DNA from: Dietzia timorensis
GTDB taxonomy: Bacteria > Actinomycetota > Actinomycetes > Mycobacteriales > Mycobacteriaceae
Reading direction: 5' to 3'
NCBI RefSeq assembly: GCF_001659785.1
Contig: NZ_CP015961.1
Coordinates: 2,666,001-2,730,000 of the forward strand
Length of the DNA: 64,000 bases
The position numbers and the translations under genes were made by a program. Below, piece by piece: positions 13,982 through 23,435 of this stretch. Within the stretch, counting starts at the first letter, position 1. Every line of letters begins with the position of its first letter. Under the pieces are notes generated by a model. That model had not been told where the DNA came from and ran no database searches. It was given only the letters and a program-made list of their open reading frames with translations.

Positions 13982-15207
13982 CGCGGGCTCCCTTCGGACG
14001 TCGGCGCACGATTGAATCCCTCGGTACCCGGAACGTATCCCGGCACCTGGAGCGTTTGCGCCAGCTCGGCGGTCATGATGCCGGTGGGAAGCTCCACGTT
14101 CTCCTTCAGAAAGGCGTTGCGCTCCTCCACCTGGGCCTCACATTCCTTGATGCCGGCCTCATCGGTGAGGTCTTCCAATACGGGATTTCCCGGCTGCAGC
14201 CGATTGATCTGCATCAGCTTGCACAAGACACCGGCGGGGCTCTGCGAATCGTGAAGTACGAGTCGCATATCTAACGTGCCCGATTCCGGGTTGTATGCCT
14301 CGATCAGGTTGGTCAATGCCAGCGGTGCCTGCACCAGGATTTCCTTGAGGTCCTCCGTGTGGTCTGCTGTGATACCGCCGACCGTGGCGAGTTTCTCGGC
14401 ATTGCGTTGGATGACATCCTGGTTGTCCCGGACCAGGCGCGCTACGTCGGCGAGGGCCCAGGAGAGTTCACCGAGCGCGGACTGCAGGTTTTCCCGTTGA
14501 TTGGCGACGGTCTGGTTGAACTGCGCCATCTGGTCATTGAACGTTCGCACCTGCTGATCATTTTCGGCCAGCATCGACACGAACGTTTGCAGATTGGTCA
14601 CGGTGCCGGCAAGGTCCTCGCGGGAGTCGGCCAACGTCGTGGACGCCTGCGAGAGCTGATCGATGGAATCGCCGAGTGCACGGCCGTTCTCGCCGAGAGT
14701 TCGTGCAGAGGTGTCGAGGAACCTGTTGACAGTGCCGTCCTTGTTCACGCCATCAGGGCCCAGCGCGGTCGACAGATCCTGCAAGGATTTATAGAGCTCA
14801 TCGACTTCCACGGGCGTCGTCGTGCGCTCGCGCTCGAGGACCGCACCGTCTTCCATCTTGGGCCCGTTGGAGTATGCCGGAAGCATTTGGATGTATCGGT
14901 CCGGGATGACCGATGGCGTCACCTGAGCAGCCTTGGCATCGGAGGGAAGGTCGACACCGCGGTTGACGAACGCCTTCACCTCGACCTGGTCGCCGCGCGG
15001 AGTCACTTCCTCGACGCTGCCGACCTTGACTCCCAGCACCCGGATATCGGTGCCCTCGGAGACACCCACCGAGGTATCGAAGTACGCCGTGAAGTGGGTA
15101 CGTCCGACCCGCGACCAGCTTCCCCATACCAATGCCGCGACAACGATCACGACGATGAGCACGAGAGCAACGAGCCAGATCGGGAACTTCTTCTGTGCGA
15201 GTTTCAT
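13978..15207 (-). CDS. mceD: Mce family protein MceD
   Basis: 409 aa. An N-terminal membrane anchor (about 8-31) is followed by the MCE domain (TDIRVLGVKVGSVEEV, about 50-125), a long coiled helical stretch with repeated LA/DN spacing (about 150-290), and a C-terminal domain containing two Cys that could pair outside the membrane. It starts 3 nt after mceC and overlaps mceE by 4 nt. It is part of the Mce importer. Confidence 0.9.
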   Translation of the reverse strand: MKLAQKKFPIWLVALVLIVVIVVAALVWGSWSRVGRTHFTAYFDTSVGVSEGTDIRVLGVKVGSVEEVTPRGDQVEVKAFVNRGVDLPSDAKAAQVTPSVIPDRYIQMLPAYSNGPKMEDGAVLERERTTTPVEVDELYKSLQDLSTALGPDGVNKDGTVNRFLDTSARTLGENGRALGDSIDQLSQASTTLADSREDLAGTVTNLQTFVSMLAENDQQVRTFNDQMAQFNQTVANQRENLQSALGELSWALADVARLVRDNQDVIQRNAEKLATVGGITADHTEDLKEILVQAPLALTNLIEAYNPESGTLDMRLVLHDSQSPAGVLCKLMQINRLQPGNPVLEDLTDEAGIKECEAQVEERNAFLKENVELPTGIMTAELAQTLQVPGYVPGTEGFNRAPTSEGSPR

Positions 15208-15210
15208 GGT

Positions 15211-16242
15211 TTACTGGCCCCCCTGCTGCAGCGTTTCGCGATTGCCGGGGATGAGCGGTAGTCCCGGCGGGAGCAGGTTCGTCACAGTTGTCTCGAACCA
15301 GCGGCCGTTGCCGAGGATGTCCGCGTAAATACCGTAGAACGGAGCGAGGTTCGTCAGCGACTGACGCAGGTCGTCCTCGTGCTCGGTGAGCACACCGAGC
15401 GCCTGGTCCAACTGGTCCAGGGTCGGACCGAACTGAGCCTCATTGTCCGCAACCAACTGCCGCAGCTCCCGGGCGAGCGAAGTTCCCGACGCGAGAACGA
15501 GCTTGATCGACTCGGAACGCGAGTTGAGCTCTGTGAGCAGATCGCCGACACCGGCGATAAGCTTGCGGAATTCCTCATTGCGTTCGGCGACGATCGTCGC
15601 CGACTGGCGTGTGGCCGCGAGAAGATCGCGTAGTTCCCGATCCCTGCTGGAGATCGTGCGGGATAAGCGGGATACTCCGTCGACTGCGGAACGAAATTCG
15701 CCCGGCGCCACGTCCATCGATTCAGTGAGTACATCGAGCGATTCGCCGAGACGTTCCTCGTCGATCCCCTCGACCACCTCGGCGGCCTGGCTGAACGCGG
15801 TCACGACGTCGTAAGGCGAGGTCGTGCGATCCAACGCGATCGGAGTATCGGTGTCCAGCTCCTCCCTGCCTGCGGGCTCCAGCGCAAGGAACTTCTGCCC
15901 CAGCACGGATTTGATCTGGATCGAGGCACGCGTCTCGTCGCCCAGCCACGCACCCTTGGAACGGAAGTCGATCTTGACCTTGTCACCTTCTAGGTCGACG
16001 TCGGTGACCTGCCCGACCTTGACTCCCGCGATGCGCACCTCGTCGCCGGACTGCATCCCGGCAGCCTCGGAGAAGTATGCGTGGTACTTCGGCCCGGCAC
16101 CGACATACGGCAGCGAACTGAAATTGGCGCTGAGCAGCGTCAAAGCGAGAATCGTGACGATGCCGATCAGGCCCAGCAACGGATTGGGGATCCGGTACTC
16201 TCCTGCCTTTTTACCTTTACGCTTTTTCGTCTCGGCAGCCAT
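15211..16242 (-). CDS. mceC: Mce family protein MceC
   Basis: 343 aa, short for MceC because the Pro-rich tail seen in some mycobacterial homologues is absent. A Lys-rich cytoplasmic start (KKRKGKK) precedes one membrane helix (about 20-42). The MCE domain follows (EVRIAGVKVGQVTDVDLEGD, about 66-130), then a helical region. The ATG overlaps the mceB stop by one base (TGATG). Confidence 0.9.
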   Translation of the reverse strand: MAAETKKRKGKKAGEYRIPNPLLGLIGIVTILALTLLSANFSSLPYVGAGPKYHAYFSEAAGMQSGDEVRIAGVKVGQVTDVDLEGDKVKIDFRSKGAWLGDETRASIQIKSVLGQKFLALEPAGREELDTDTPIALDRTTSPYDVVTAFSQAAEVVEGIDEERLGESLDVLTESMDVAPGEFRSAVDGVSRLSRTISSRDRELRDLLAATRQSATIVAERNEEFRKLIAGVGDLLTELNSRSESIKLVLASGTSLARELRQLVADNEAQFGPTLDQLDQALGVLTEHEDDLRQSLTNLAPFYGIYADILGNGRWFETTVTNLLPPGLPLIPGNRETLQQGGQ

Positions 16243-17372
16243 CAGTTCCCACCTCCGTTCGATTGTGCATTGGCCGCAGCCACCCCTTCTGCGCTACAGC
16301 GCGGCGCGGAGTTCGTGTAGATCGGTTGGCGTATGGTGTCGAGGTGCCCGACCAGAGGAAGGAGTGGATCGGACATATTCGGCGCGGAACCGGAGCCCAC
16401 TGTGACGTCGATGCCACAAAGGTAGAACTGGAACCACGAACCGAACGAGCCGGTTCGCACGAGCTTCTCCGTCTTCAGCGGCATGGTCTCGATCACCGAC
16501 TCCAGACTGTCGCTGTTGGCATTAAGGTCCGTCGCAACGGTGTTCAACGCCGTGATCGAATCGGTGACCGCAGGCCTGGTGTTCTCCAGCACGTTGTCGG
16601 TGACCGACGTCAGATCCGCGAGAGAGTCGAGCGAGGAACCGATCGCCTCGGAATCGGCAGACAACCCCTCGATCAGCGATGAGGTGTTGACGACCAGCTG
16701 GTCGAACTGATCTTCGCGATTATTGATCGTGTCGAGCACTGCCGTGAGATTGTCGATGACCTCTCCGATGACCTGGTCGCGATCGGCGAGCGTATTCGTC
16801 AGCGAACCGATATCGCGAACCAGCTGCTGGACCGTTCCGCTTTCGCCCTGAAGCACCTTGATCAGCGAGTCGGCGAGCTTGTTCACGTCCTCCGGATTGA
16901 GGGTGGTGAACAGCGGACGGAAACCATCGAACAAAGCCGTGAGGTTGACGGCGGGGGTCGTTTGCTCCAGCGGAATGGTGTCACCCGGCTCCATGTCTGC
17001 TCCGACTGCACCTTCTCCCCTGGACAGCGAGATATAGCGCTGGCCGATGAGGTTGCGGAACCGCATGTCGGCTTGGGTATTTTCCGGCAGGCTATCGCGT
17101 CCGCTGAGGACGAACGACACCCGAGCCTTGTCGTTGTCGTAGAGCTCGACGTTGGTGACACGGCCGACGGCGACGCCGGCGATGCGCACTTCGTCGCCGG
17201 CCTCGCTCTGCGTCGCGTCGGAGAAGATGGCGTGGTACTCTTCGCCATCGGTGGACCCGCTTCCTCGCATGGTGTTGGCGAGGATGACGATGGCCATCGA
17301 GGTGACGATGATGAAGATGATCAGCTTGATCATCGGAGCGGCGAGGCTCCGGTTGGAGGGATTCTTGCTCAT
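16242..17372 (-). CDS. mceB: Mce family protein MceB
   Basis: 376 aa. It has an N-terminal membrane helix (about 12-32), an MCE domain (EVRIAGVAVGRVTNVELYD) and a helical tunnel region. The C-terminal part has two Cys (FYLCGIDV and APRCSAEG) likely to be disulfide-bonded outside. It overlaps the mceA stop by 4 nt. Role: a subunit of the Mce lipid importer. Confidence 0.9.
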   Translation of the reverse strand: MSKNPSNRSLAAPMIKLIIFIIVTSMAIVILANTMRGSGSTDGEEYHAIFSDATQSEAGDEVRIAGVAVGRVTNVELYDNDKARVSFVLSGRDSLPENTQADMRFRNLIGQRYISLSRGEGAVGADMEPGDTIPLEQTTPAVNLTALFDGFRPLFTTLNPEDVNKLADSLIKVLQGESGTVQQLVRDIGSLTNTLADRDQVIGEVIDNLTAVLDTINNREDQFDQLVVNTSSLIEGLSADSEAIGSSLDSLADLTSVTDNVLENTRPAVTDSITALNTVATDLNANSDSLESVIETMPLKTEKLVRTGSFGSWFQFYLCGIDVTVGSGSAPNMSDPLLPLVGHLDTIRQPIYTNSAPRCSAEGVAAANAQSNGGGN

Positions 17373-18790
17373 CGGATGGTCACCTCCGCCCCGCGGAGGG
17401 CCGGAGCGCCGAGGCCTGCGACCCAGCCGGGTGTCGATTCGGGCGCTTCGCCCTTCGCTGCGCCGTAAATCGTCTGCACTGTGGCCACCTCGATCGGCGA
17501 ATTCTCGTATCCCATCGGTCGATCGTCGACGCCCGGGGGCAGCGGGCGATTCGGTTGTTCCGGAACGTAGCGTCCCGGCGCGTCGGGAACGCTGCCGCGC
17601 TGGCGCGGCTGCGTGATCGGCGCATCGGAACTTCGTGGGTCCGGTGCGTCGGGAATGACTGCAGGGCCCGGGTTACGCGTCGGGGGCTGGTAGGCGCCAT
17701 CGGCAAGCGCGCCGCCGGGTGCTGCCGGGAAATTCTCCCCGGGTCCCGGGGTTCCGTAGCAGCGCGCACCGCGGGTATCGAAGGCGCGCGGCTCATCCTG
17801 GTTCGGAAGGTATCGGCCACGCGGGTTGACGACCTCCACGGTGACGCGAATGCCCGGGTGCTCATCGCCGACACCAAGGATGTCGTCGGAATTCACACGG
17901 CTCTTTTGGAAGTTGAGCACCGAACATTCAAGCACCGGGGAGTACTGCGCAAGGTAATCGAGCGTCTGTCGCGAGTCCGCGAGCACGTCGATGACGCTCT
18001 GCTTGTTCACGTCGATGAACCCGGCAAGGTCGTTCGATGCCGTCGTCACCGACTGGATGGAGCCGCGCAGCGCGTCCTGCTTTTCCACGACGGTATGCGA
18101 TGTGGTGCGCAGGGCGTCGAGCGCGCCAATGAGATCGGGCACGGCCTCGGTGTAGGTCTGCGAGAAGGTCGCGAGATCCTGGAGACCGGATTCGAGCGCG
18201 GGGAGATCTTCGTTGATACCGCCGAATACCTTACCCAGCTGCTCGAAGGAGACACCGAGCCGATCGCCGTTGCCCTGCAGCGCCTGGCTCAGCGCGCCGA
18301 GGGTTGCGGCGAGCTCGTGGGGCGGAACGGCCTCGAGCACCGGGAGCAGCCCGTCGAGAACTCGGTCGAGCTCCACGGCGTTGCCGCGTTCGTCCTGGGC
18401 GATGGAGTCGACGTCCGCGAGTTTTCCAGAACCTCCGCCGTCAGGAATATAGATGTCCACGAAGCGCTCGCCGAACAGGGTCTTCGGGATGAGCCGCGCC
18501 GTGACATCGGCGGGGAGCTTCTCGGTGTAATCGGGGTCGATGGCGAGCTGCACTCGGACGCGATCGCCGTCGGGTTCGACCTCGGTGACGCGGCCGATAT
18601 TGACTCCGCGCACCTTGACGTCGGCATGTTTGGGCAGCGCGTATCCGACGTCGTCGGTGTAGAGGTCTATTTCGCTGACGCTGGTGAACGCCTTGTTGTA
18701 CATGGCGATGGAGCCGCCGATGAACGCCGCCACGATGATGACGAACAGGACGGCAAGGAGGCGACGAGCGGTCGCTGACATGCGGGTCAT
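17369..18790 (-). CDS. mceA: Mce family protein MceA
   Basis: 473 aa from the ATG at 18790 (MTRMSATARRLLAV), which overlaps the yrbEB stop as ATGA; a second ATG lies 9 nt further in. The frame is open far upstream, but that part runs through yrbEB in another frame and is not coding. It has a membrane helix (about 10-33), an MCE domain (DVKVRGVNIGRVTEVEPDGD), a helical region, and a long Pro/Gly-rich C-terminal tail (about 340-473), presumably unstructured in the envelope. Confidence 0.9.
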   Translation of the reverse strand: MTRMSATARRLLAVLFVIIVAAFIGGSIAMYNKAFTSVSEIDLYTDDVGYALPKHADVKVRGVNIGRVTEVEPDGDRVRVQLAIDPDYTEKLPADVTARLIPKTLFGERFVDIYIPDGGGSGKLADVDSIAQDERGNAVELDRVLDGLLPVLEAVPPHELAATLGALSQALQGNGDRLGVSFEQLGKVFGGINEDLPALESGLQDLATFSQTYTEAVPDLIGALDALRTTSHTVVEKQDALRGSIQSVTTASNDLAGFIDVNKQSVIDVLADSRQTLDYLAQYSPVLECSVLNFQKSRVNSDDILGVGDEHPGIRVTVEVVNPRGRYLPNQDEPRAFDTRGARCYGTPGPGENFPAAPGGALADGAYQPPTRNPGPAVIPDAPDPRSSDAPITQPRQRGSVPDAPGRYVPEQPNRPLPPGVDDRPMGYENSPIEVATVQTIYGAAKGEAPESTPGWVAGLGAPALRGAEVTIR

Positions 18791-19644
18791 CCGGCAATCC
18801 TCACACTCGTGGACGTGCCCCAGATGGCCAGGCCGATGAAGAAGTTGAGAATCGTGACGACAACGATCGCGGTACGCACCGCGCGGCCCACGGCAACGCC
18901 GACGCCGGCGGGTCCGCCGGACGCGGTGTAGCCGTAGAAGCAGTGGATCATCACGAGCGCGAAGGCGAAGATCAACACCTTGACGAACGAATACAAAACG
19001 TCCTGTGGCGGCAGGAACAAGTGGAAGTAGTGGTCGAACGCACCGGTCGACTGACCCTGCACGGTCGTGTTCACCAATCTCGTCGCAAGGTACGAGGCGG
19101 TGAGGCCGATGGTGTATAGCGGGATGACGGCGATGAAACCGGCCACGATGCGGGTGGAGACGAGATACGGCACCGACGGGATCCCCATGACCTCGAGGGC
19201 GTCGATCTCCTCGGAGATGCGCATGGCGCCGAGTTGCGCGGTGAAACCGCAACCGACCGTCGCCGACAGTGCGAGCGAGGTGACGATGGGCGCGATTTCG
19301 CGGGTGTTGACGTACGCGGACAGGAAGCCGGTGAGCACCGAGGCGCCGATCTGGTCCAGGGCGGCATTGCCCTGCAGGCCGACGACGACGCCGGTGAAGC
19401 CGGTCATCATGAAGATGACGCCGACGGTGCCGCCGAGCACCGCGAGCACGCCCACGCCGAAGGTGACCTCGGCGATGATTCGAAGCACCTCGTGGCGGAA
19501 GTGGAGAACCGCCTGCGGGATCGCGGAAATCGAGCGGATGTGGAAGGCGAGCTGATCGCCGAGGCTGTCGATGCCGTCGAGCGGCTTCTGCCACAGGCGG
19601 CGAAGCCGAGCCCGCCGCGGGCCGATGGACGTTGAGATAGTCAT
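18787..19644 (-). CDS. yrbEB: Mce ABC transporter permease YrbEB
   Basis: 285 aa, of the MlaE/YrbE permease family. It has five to six hydrophobic helices. The central signature GFTAQLGAMRISEEIDALEVMG contains the conserved E-x2-A/D-L region that couples to the ATPase. With YrbEA it forms the inner-membrane heterodimer of the Mce importer. It starts 10 nt after yrbEA and overlaps mceA by 4 nt. Confidence 0.93.
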   Translation of the reverse strand: MTISTSIGPRRARLRRLWQKPLDGIDSLGDQLAFHIRSISAIPQAVLHFRHEVLRIIAEVTFGVGVLAVLGGTVGVIFMMTGFTGVVVGLQGNAALDQIGASVLTGFLSAYVNTREIAPIVTSLALSATVGCGFTAQLGAMRISEEIDALEVMGIPSVPYLVSTRIVAGFIAVIPLYTIGLTASYLATRLVNTTVQGQSTGAFDHYFHLFLPPQDVLYSFVKVLIFAFALVMIHCFYGYTASGGPAGVGVAVGRAVRTAIVVVTILNFFIGLAIWGTSTSVRIAG

Positions 19645-19654
19645 GTCGCTCCCC

Positions 19655-20551
19655 CTATGAACCCTTCGGTGGAACGATCTGCAGGTAGACCGCCGTCAAG
19701 ATGAGATTGGCGAAGAACAGCAGAAGGAACGTGAGGACCACGCCGAGGTTGACGGCATCGCCCACGCCCTTAGGTCCGCCCTTCGGGTTCATGCCCGTGT
19801 ACGAGGCGACGACTCCGGCGATAAGACCGAAAACCGCCGCCTTGATCGTGGCCATCACGAGGTCCGGAAGCTGGGCAAGCGCCGAGAACGACATGAGGTA
19901 GGCGCCCGGCGTGCCTCCCTGCAACATGATGTTGAATACATAGCCGCCGGCGATGCCGACGATGCACACGAGCCCGTTGAGGAGGATGGCGATGAGGATC
20001 ATCGCGATCACGCGGGGAACCACGAGACGTTGAACCGGGTCGATACCGAGAACCCGCATCGCGTCGAGTTCCTCGCGAATGGTGCGGGCACCGAGGTCGG
20101 CGGCCACTGCGGAACCGGCGGCGCCGGCGATGAGAAGCGAAGTCACCAGCGGGGCACCCTGCTGGACGATGGCGAGCACGCCGGTGGCACCGGTAAACGC
20201 TTCAGCGCCGAGCTGTTTGATCAGCGAACCGGTCTGCATGGCCACGACCGCGCCGAACGGAATCGCAACGAGTGCCGAGGGCAAGATCGTCACCGACGCG
20301 ATGAACCACGCCTGCTCGATGAACTCGCGAAACTGGAACGGCCGCTTGAAGATGCCCCGGATGACCTCTAGAAAAAGACGGAAGATCTTACCGGCCTCGG
20401 AGAAGCCACCGCTGAACCAACCGGCGACGCCAGCAGCAGACACGCCCGTGGACTCGGAGTCCTTGGGCGTGCGCTTCTTCTTGGGCTTTGAGGGGGCGGG
20501 GCCTTCCTGCTGGCTCCCGCCTGGAGGCCCGGCGATGTGAGGGGTGCTCAT
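19655..20551 (-). CDS. yrbEA: Mce ABC transporter permease YrbEA
   Basis: 298 aa. A Lys/Pro-rich cytoplasmic N-terminus (about 1-50) precedes MlaE-family membrane helices. The coupling motif is ADLGARTIREELDAMRVLG. It is the partner of YrbEB. The start is 18 nt after the mceG stop, which places ATPase, permeases and MCE proteins in one transcription unit. Confidence 0.93.
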   Translation of the reverse strand: MSTPHIAGPPGGSQQEGPAPSKPKKKRTPKDSESTGVSAAGVAGWFSGGFSEAGKIFRLFLEVIRGIFKRPFQFREFIEQAWFIASVTILPSALVAIPFGAVVAMQTGSLIKQLGAEAFTGATGVLAIVQQGAPLVTSLLIAGAAGSAVAADLGARTIREELDAMRVLGIDPVQRLVVPRVIAMILIAILLNGLVCIVGIAGGYVFNIMLQGGTPGAYLMSFSALAQLPDLVMATIKAAVFGLIAGVVASYTGMNPKGGPKGVGDAVNLGVVLTFLLLFFANLILTAVYLQIVPPKGS

Positions 20552-20569
20552 ATGGTTCCTGGTGAGTTC

Positions 20570-21652
20570 TTATTGCGCGGACGAACCGTAGTGGTCGTCC
20601 ACCGAATCCGACGACGATGCGGCGGCTCCCGCTCCGACACCTGCGGTCGCGTTACCATTGCCGTGCCCGCGGGACGCCCATTCCTCGCGAATGGCGTCCT
20701 GGGCGTTCTGCGGCAGCGTGTCGAGCATGTCCCGAACTCGCTCCTCACGGCGGATCTCGCCCTGTCGAGTCGGTGAACCGGGCGTGGGCTGCATCTGCGG
20801 CGGCACGCCCCTCATTTCGTCTTCACCCACGGAACCGTCGCTATGTCCGGCTTCCGCCTGGGCGAGCTCTTCGCGCATCTGCGCGTCGTCCTTCTCCTCC
20901 GACATACCGATCGGTCCGATCTTCGAGCCGCGGAGGAACTGTCGCACGGAAGGCTCTTCGGATGTGAGGAGCACCTCTCGCGGACCAAACATTACCAAGC
21001 GCTTGCGGTAGAGCATCCCGAGGTTGTCCGGAACCGTGCGAGCGAGGTTGATGTTGTGCGTCACGATCAGGATCGTCGCATCGATCTGGGCGTTGATGTC
21101 GATGAGTGACTGCGCGAGGTAGGTGGTGCGCACCGGGTCGAGGCCGGAGTCCGGCTCGTCGACGAGGATGATCTCTGGGTCTAGCACGAGTGCGCGGGCG
21201 AGCCCAGCGCGCTTACGCATACCGCCGGAGATCTCGCCGGGGAGCTTGCCCTCGGCGCCGGTGAGACCGGTGAGCTCAAGCTTTTCCATCACGATCTTGC
21301 GCACTTCGGATTCGGACTTACGCGTGTGCTCGCGCAGCGGGAAGGCGACATTGTCGTAGAGGTTCATCGAACCGAACAGTGCGCCGTCCTGGAAGAGCAC
21401 GCCGAAGAGCTTGCGCACCTCGTAGAGCTCCTTGGAGGTGCACTGGAGGATGTCGGTGTCGCCGATATGGATCGACCCCGCCTCTGGGCGCAGGAGCCCG
21501 ATGAGGGACTTCAGGAACACCGATTTACCGGTGCCCGACGGCCCCAGCAGTGCGCTTACCTCGCCTTTGGGCAGCGTAAAGGTGACATCTTCCCAGATCT
21601 TTTGCGAACCGAAGGACTTGGTCAAACCCTCGACGGCAACTTCTACGCCCAC
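20570..21652 (-). CDS. mceG: Mce transporter ATPase MceG (Mkl)
   Basis: 360 aa ABC ATPase that powers Mce lipid import. The Walker A is GPSGTGKS, the signature is SGGMRKRAGLARAL, and the Walker B with its D-loop is IILVDEPDSGLD, the variant typical of the MlaF/MceG group. A C-terminal extension of about 120 residues, rich in Glu/Gln/Gly, matches the long tails of actinobacterial MceG. The GTG start at 21652 has GGGAGG just upstream. It is directly linked to yrbE/mce here, whereas in M. tuberculosis mkl lies apart from the mce operons but likewise near rplJ-rplL. Confidence 0.93.
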   Translation of the reverse strand: MGVEVAVEGLTKSFGSQKIWEDVTFTLPKGEVSALLGPSGTGKSVFLKSLIGLLRPEAGSIHIGDTDILQCTSKELYEVRKLFGVLFQDGALFGSMNLYDNVAFPLREHTRKSESEVRKIVMEKLELTGLTGAEGKLPGEISGGMRKRAGLARALVLDPEIILVDEPDSGLDPVRTTYLAQSLIDINAQIDATILIVTHNINLARTVPDNLGMLYRKRLVMFGPREVLLTSEEPSVRQFLRGSKIGPIGMSEEKDDAQMREELAQAEAGHSDGSVGEDEMRGVPPQMQPTPGSPTRQGEIRREERVRDMLDTLPQNAQDAIREEWASRGHGNGNATAGVGAGAAASSSDSVDDHYGSSAQ

Positions 21653-21741
21653 TCGTCCTCCCGTTTTCCCAGCTCTACAGCCATATTTGCTGAAAAGCCT
21701 CTGAGTCCAGCCTTAAAGCTGCGACCCTTGTGGCCCCAATC

Positions 21742-21747
21742 ACTATA
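21742..21747 (-). promoter_or_regulatory. Possible -10 box for the mce operon
   Basis: TATAGT on the minus strand, the same -10 as the rpoB promoter, about 90 nt before the mceG GTG. The matching -35 region is weak and lies in the end of the preceding gene. Confidence 0.35.
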
Positions 21748-21770
21748 AATGAGCAAGTTGTTATTACACA

Positions 21771-22775
21771 CTAGATTCGCCGTTTCCTCAGGAATTGCAC
21801 CCCCACGCCGATCAAAAGTGCTGCGCCACCGGCGATCCCAGCCACCCACGGGATGATGGTTTCGGCGAGCCGTGTATTATCGGCCACTTCCTGCGCGGCG
21901 GCGACTGCCTGCCGGCTACTTTCAGGAGACGTTTCCAGTGAGTAGTCCTTCGCGGTCACGGCCTCCTCGCCCGGATTCTCCCCGAGGTACTCGTGCACGG
22001 ACTCCTCGGCCTTGAGCACGCGGCCGGAATCGGGCTCGACGAACACCGTCCGGGTGGCCGAATAGAAGGTGTGCAGGCGTACCGGTTCGTCGGAGTCCCG
22101 AAGTTGCTCCGGGGCACTCTCGGGCAGTGCACCGGGGTCTACGGACACCACTGCCGAGGGATCCTCTTCCGACTTGTCTATGTCGCTGAGTTCCTGCGTA
22201 TAGATATATGCGGTTGTTCCGTCGACGTCGCCGTCTCCGGTGAATTCCATGGGCGCGGACCGGCGCGCCTCGACGTCAAAGAACGGGTAGTCGCGGCGCT
22301 CGGCGTTGCGCGGCCACGCGAACGTGAGACCATCGGCCCTGATCGGGGTCGACGGCTCCCCCGCTGTCGCCTGTAGCGAGGAGTTCGCGGCGTCGTCGGT
22401 GGCAAGCGCGCTGTTACGGTCCACCGAGACGCGCTGCACCGTCGCGCCCGCGAGTGCCTCAGCGCCCTCTCGGTCGTCTCTGGACAGTGTCGTGCCTATC
22501 TGTGCGGTCATGACGTCGGAGTCGCCGGGCTCGACCGAGAGCACCTGCTGCACGCGCGTGAGCGGAACGTCCTCGTCGATCCGGAGCCGCTCGGAGTCCA
22601 ACGACGCGGGGTCGAGGAGCGTGCCGGTGCCCTGGGCGACGGTCTTGGCCTCATAATCGAGTGGCAGCAAGGACGCGGACTTAGGAGCGAGCAGCCCCCA
22701 GGTCACGGCGAACGCCACGAGGGCTGCGCCGAGCGCAAGCAGCAGCACGCCCATGGGTTTGGCCGTCTTCGACAT
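21771..22775 (-). CDS. DUF3068 (PorA-like) membrane protein
   Basis: 334 aa. It has an N-terminal membrane helix (about 9-29), a large extracytoplasmic domain with conserved features of DUF3068 (LPLDYEAKTVAQGTGTLLD; GLTFAWPRNAERRDYPFFD), and a C-terminal helix (IPWVAGIAGGAALLIGVG) ending in KRRI. The family is found in mycolata and is described as porin PorA-like or of unknown function. It lies between rplL and mceG on the same strand, which suggests an envelope role beside the Mce system. This is context only. Confidence 0.75.
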   Translation of the reverse strand: MSKTAKPMGVLLLALGAALVAFAVTWGLLAPKSASLLPLDYEAKTVAQGTGTLLDPASLDSERLRIDEDVPLTRVQQVLSVEPGDSDVMTAQIGTTLSRDDREGAEALAGATVQRVSVDRNSALATDDAANSSLQATAGEPSTPIRADGLTFAWPRNAERRDYPFFDVEARRSAPMEFTGDGDVDGTTAYIYTQELSDIDKSEEDPSAVVSVDPGALPESAPEQLRDSDEPVRLHTFYSATRTVFVEPDSGRVLKAEESVHEYLGENPGEEAVTAKDYSLETSPESSRQAVAAAQEVADNTRLAETIIPWVAGIAGGAALLIGVGVQFLRKRRI

Positions 22776-22843
22776 ATTTTTCCCCTGAAAATCCTCGGGT
22801 GGTTCGCTAGCTGCAAACTACACCCTCGGCGTTCCCGGAAATG

Positions 22844-22888
22844 GCAGAACCCCACCGACCGCGATAAACGCGAGCGGTGGGGTTCTGC
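22844..22888 (-). terminator. rplL terminator
   Basis: A 14-bp stem, GCAGAACCCCACCG (22844-22857) with CGGTGGGGTTCTGC (22875-22888), with an inner CGCG/CGCG stem in the loop. It lies 55 nt after the rplL stop and separates the ribosomal operon from the DUF3068 gene. Confidence 0.8.
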
Positions 22889-22943
22889 AAAGGTGTGGCC
22901 GCAATCTGGTGCGGCCGATTCGCCCTGGGGCGAGGAAGCGGTC

Positions 22944-23333
22944 TTACTTGACCGAAACCTTGGCGCCGGCCTCTTCGAGCTTGGTCTTGGCGGCCTCGGC
23001 GGCCTCCTTGTCGACCTTCTCGAGGATCGGCTTCGGAGCGGACTCGACGAGATCCTTGGCTTCCTTGAGGCCCAGGCCGGAGACGAGCTCGCGGACGACC
23101 TTAATAACGCCGATCTTCTTGTCGCCGCCCGACTCGAGCACGACGTCGAACTCGTCCTGCTCCTCGGCAGCGGCGTCGCCGCCGGCAGCCGGTCCGGCAG
23201 CGCCGGCAACGGCGACCGGGGCGGCAGCGGTGACGTCGAAGGTGTCCTCGAAGAGCTTCACGAACTCGGAGAGCTCGAGGAGGGTCATCTCCTTGAAGGC
23301 TTCAAGCAGTTCATCGTTGGAGAGCTTCGCCAT
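22944..23333 (-). CDS. rplL: 50S ribosomal protein L7/L12
   Basis: 129 aa stalk protein that recruits translation GTPases. It has the N-terminal dimerisation domain, an Ala/Gly hinge (about 38-53), and the C-terminal domain with the conserved [22 protein letters not shown] helix region. The ATG at 23333 has AAAGGA 9 nt upstream. It is downstream of rplJ, as in all bacteria. Confidence 0.98.
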   Translation of the reverse strand: MAKLSNDELLEAFKEMTLLELSEFVKLFEDTFDVTAAAPVAVAGAAGPAAGGDAAAEEQDEFDVVLESGGDKKIGVIKVVRELVSGLGLKEAKDLVESAPKPILEKVDKEAAEAAKTKLEEAGAKVSVK

Positions 23334-23435
23334 GGCGGAAGTCCTTTCTGTAGTTCCGGGCCGGGCCCGGGCTGTGGGCACATGTGGCCCGGATTATTTT
23401 CTTGATTCGTAAAGTGCTGTGAGCGTGGCGCCCGC

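Noticed and set aside
18790-19594. A 741-codon reading of mceA extending into yrbEB
   Set aside because: The extra N-terminus is the wrong frame of a recognisable permease gene; the mceA ATG coupled to the yrbEB stop explains the data.
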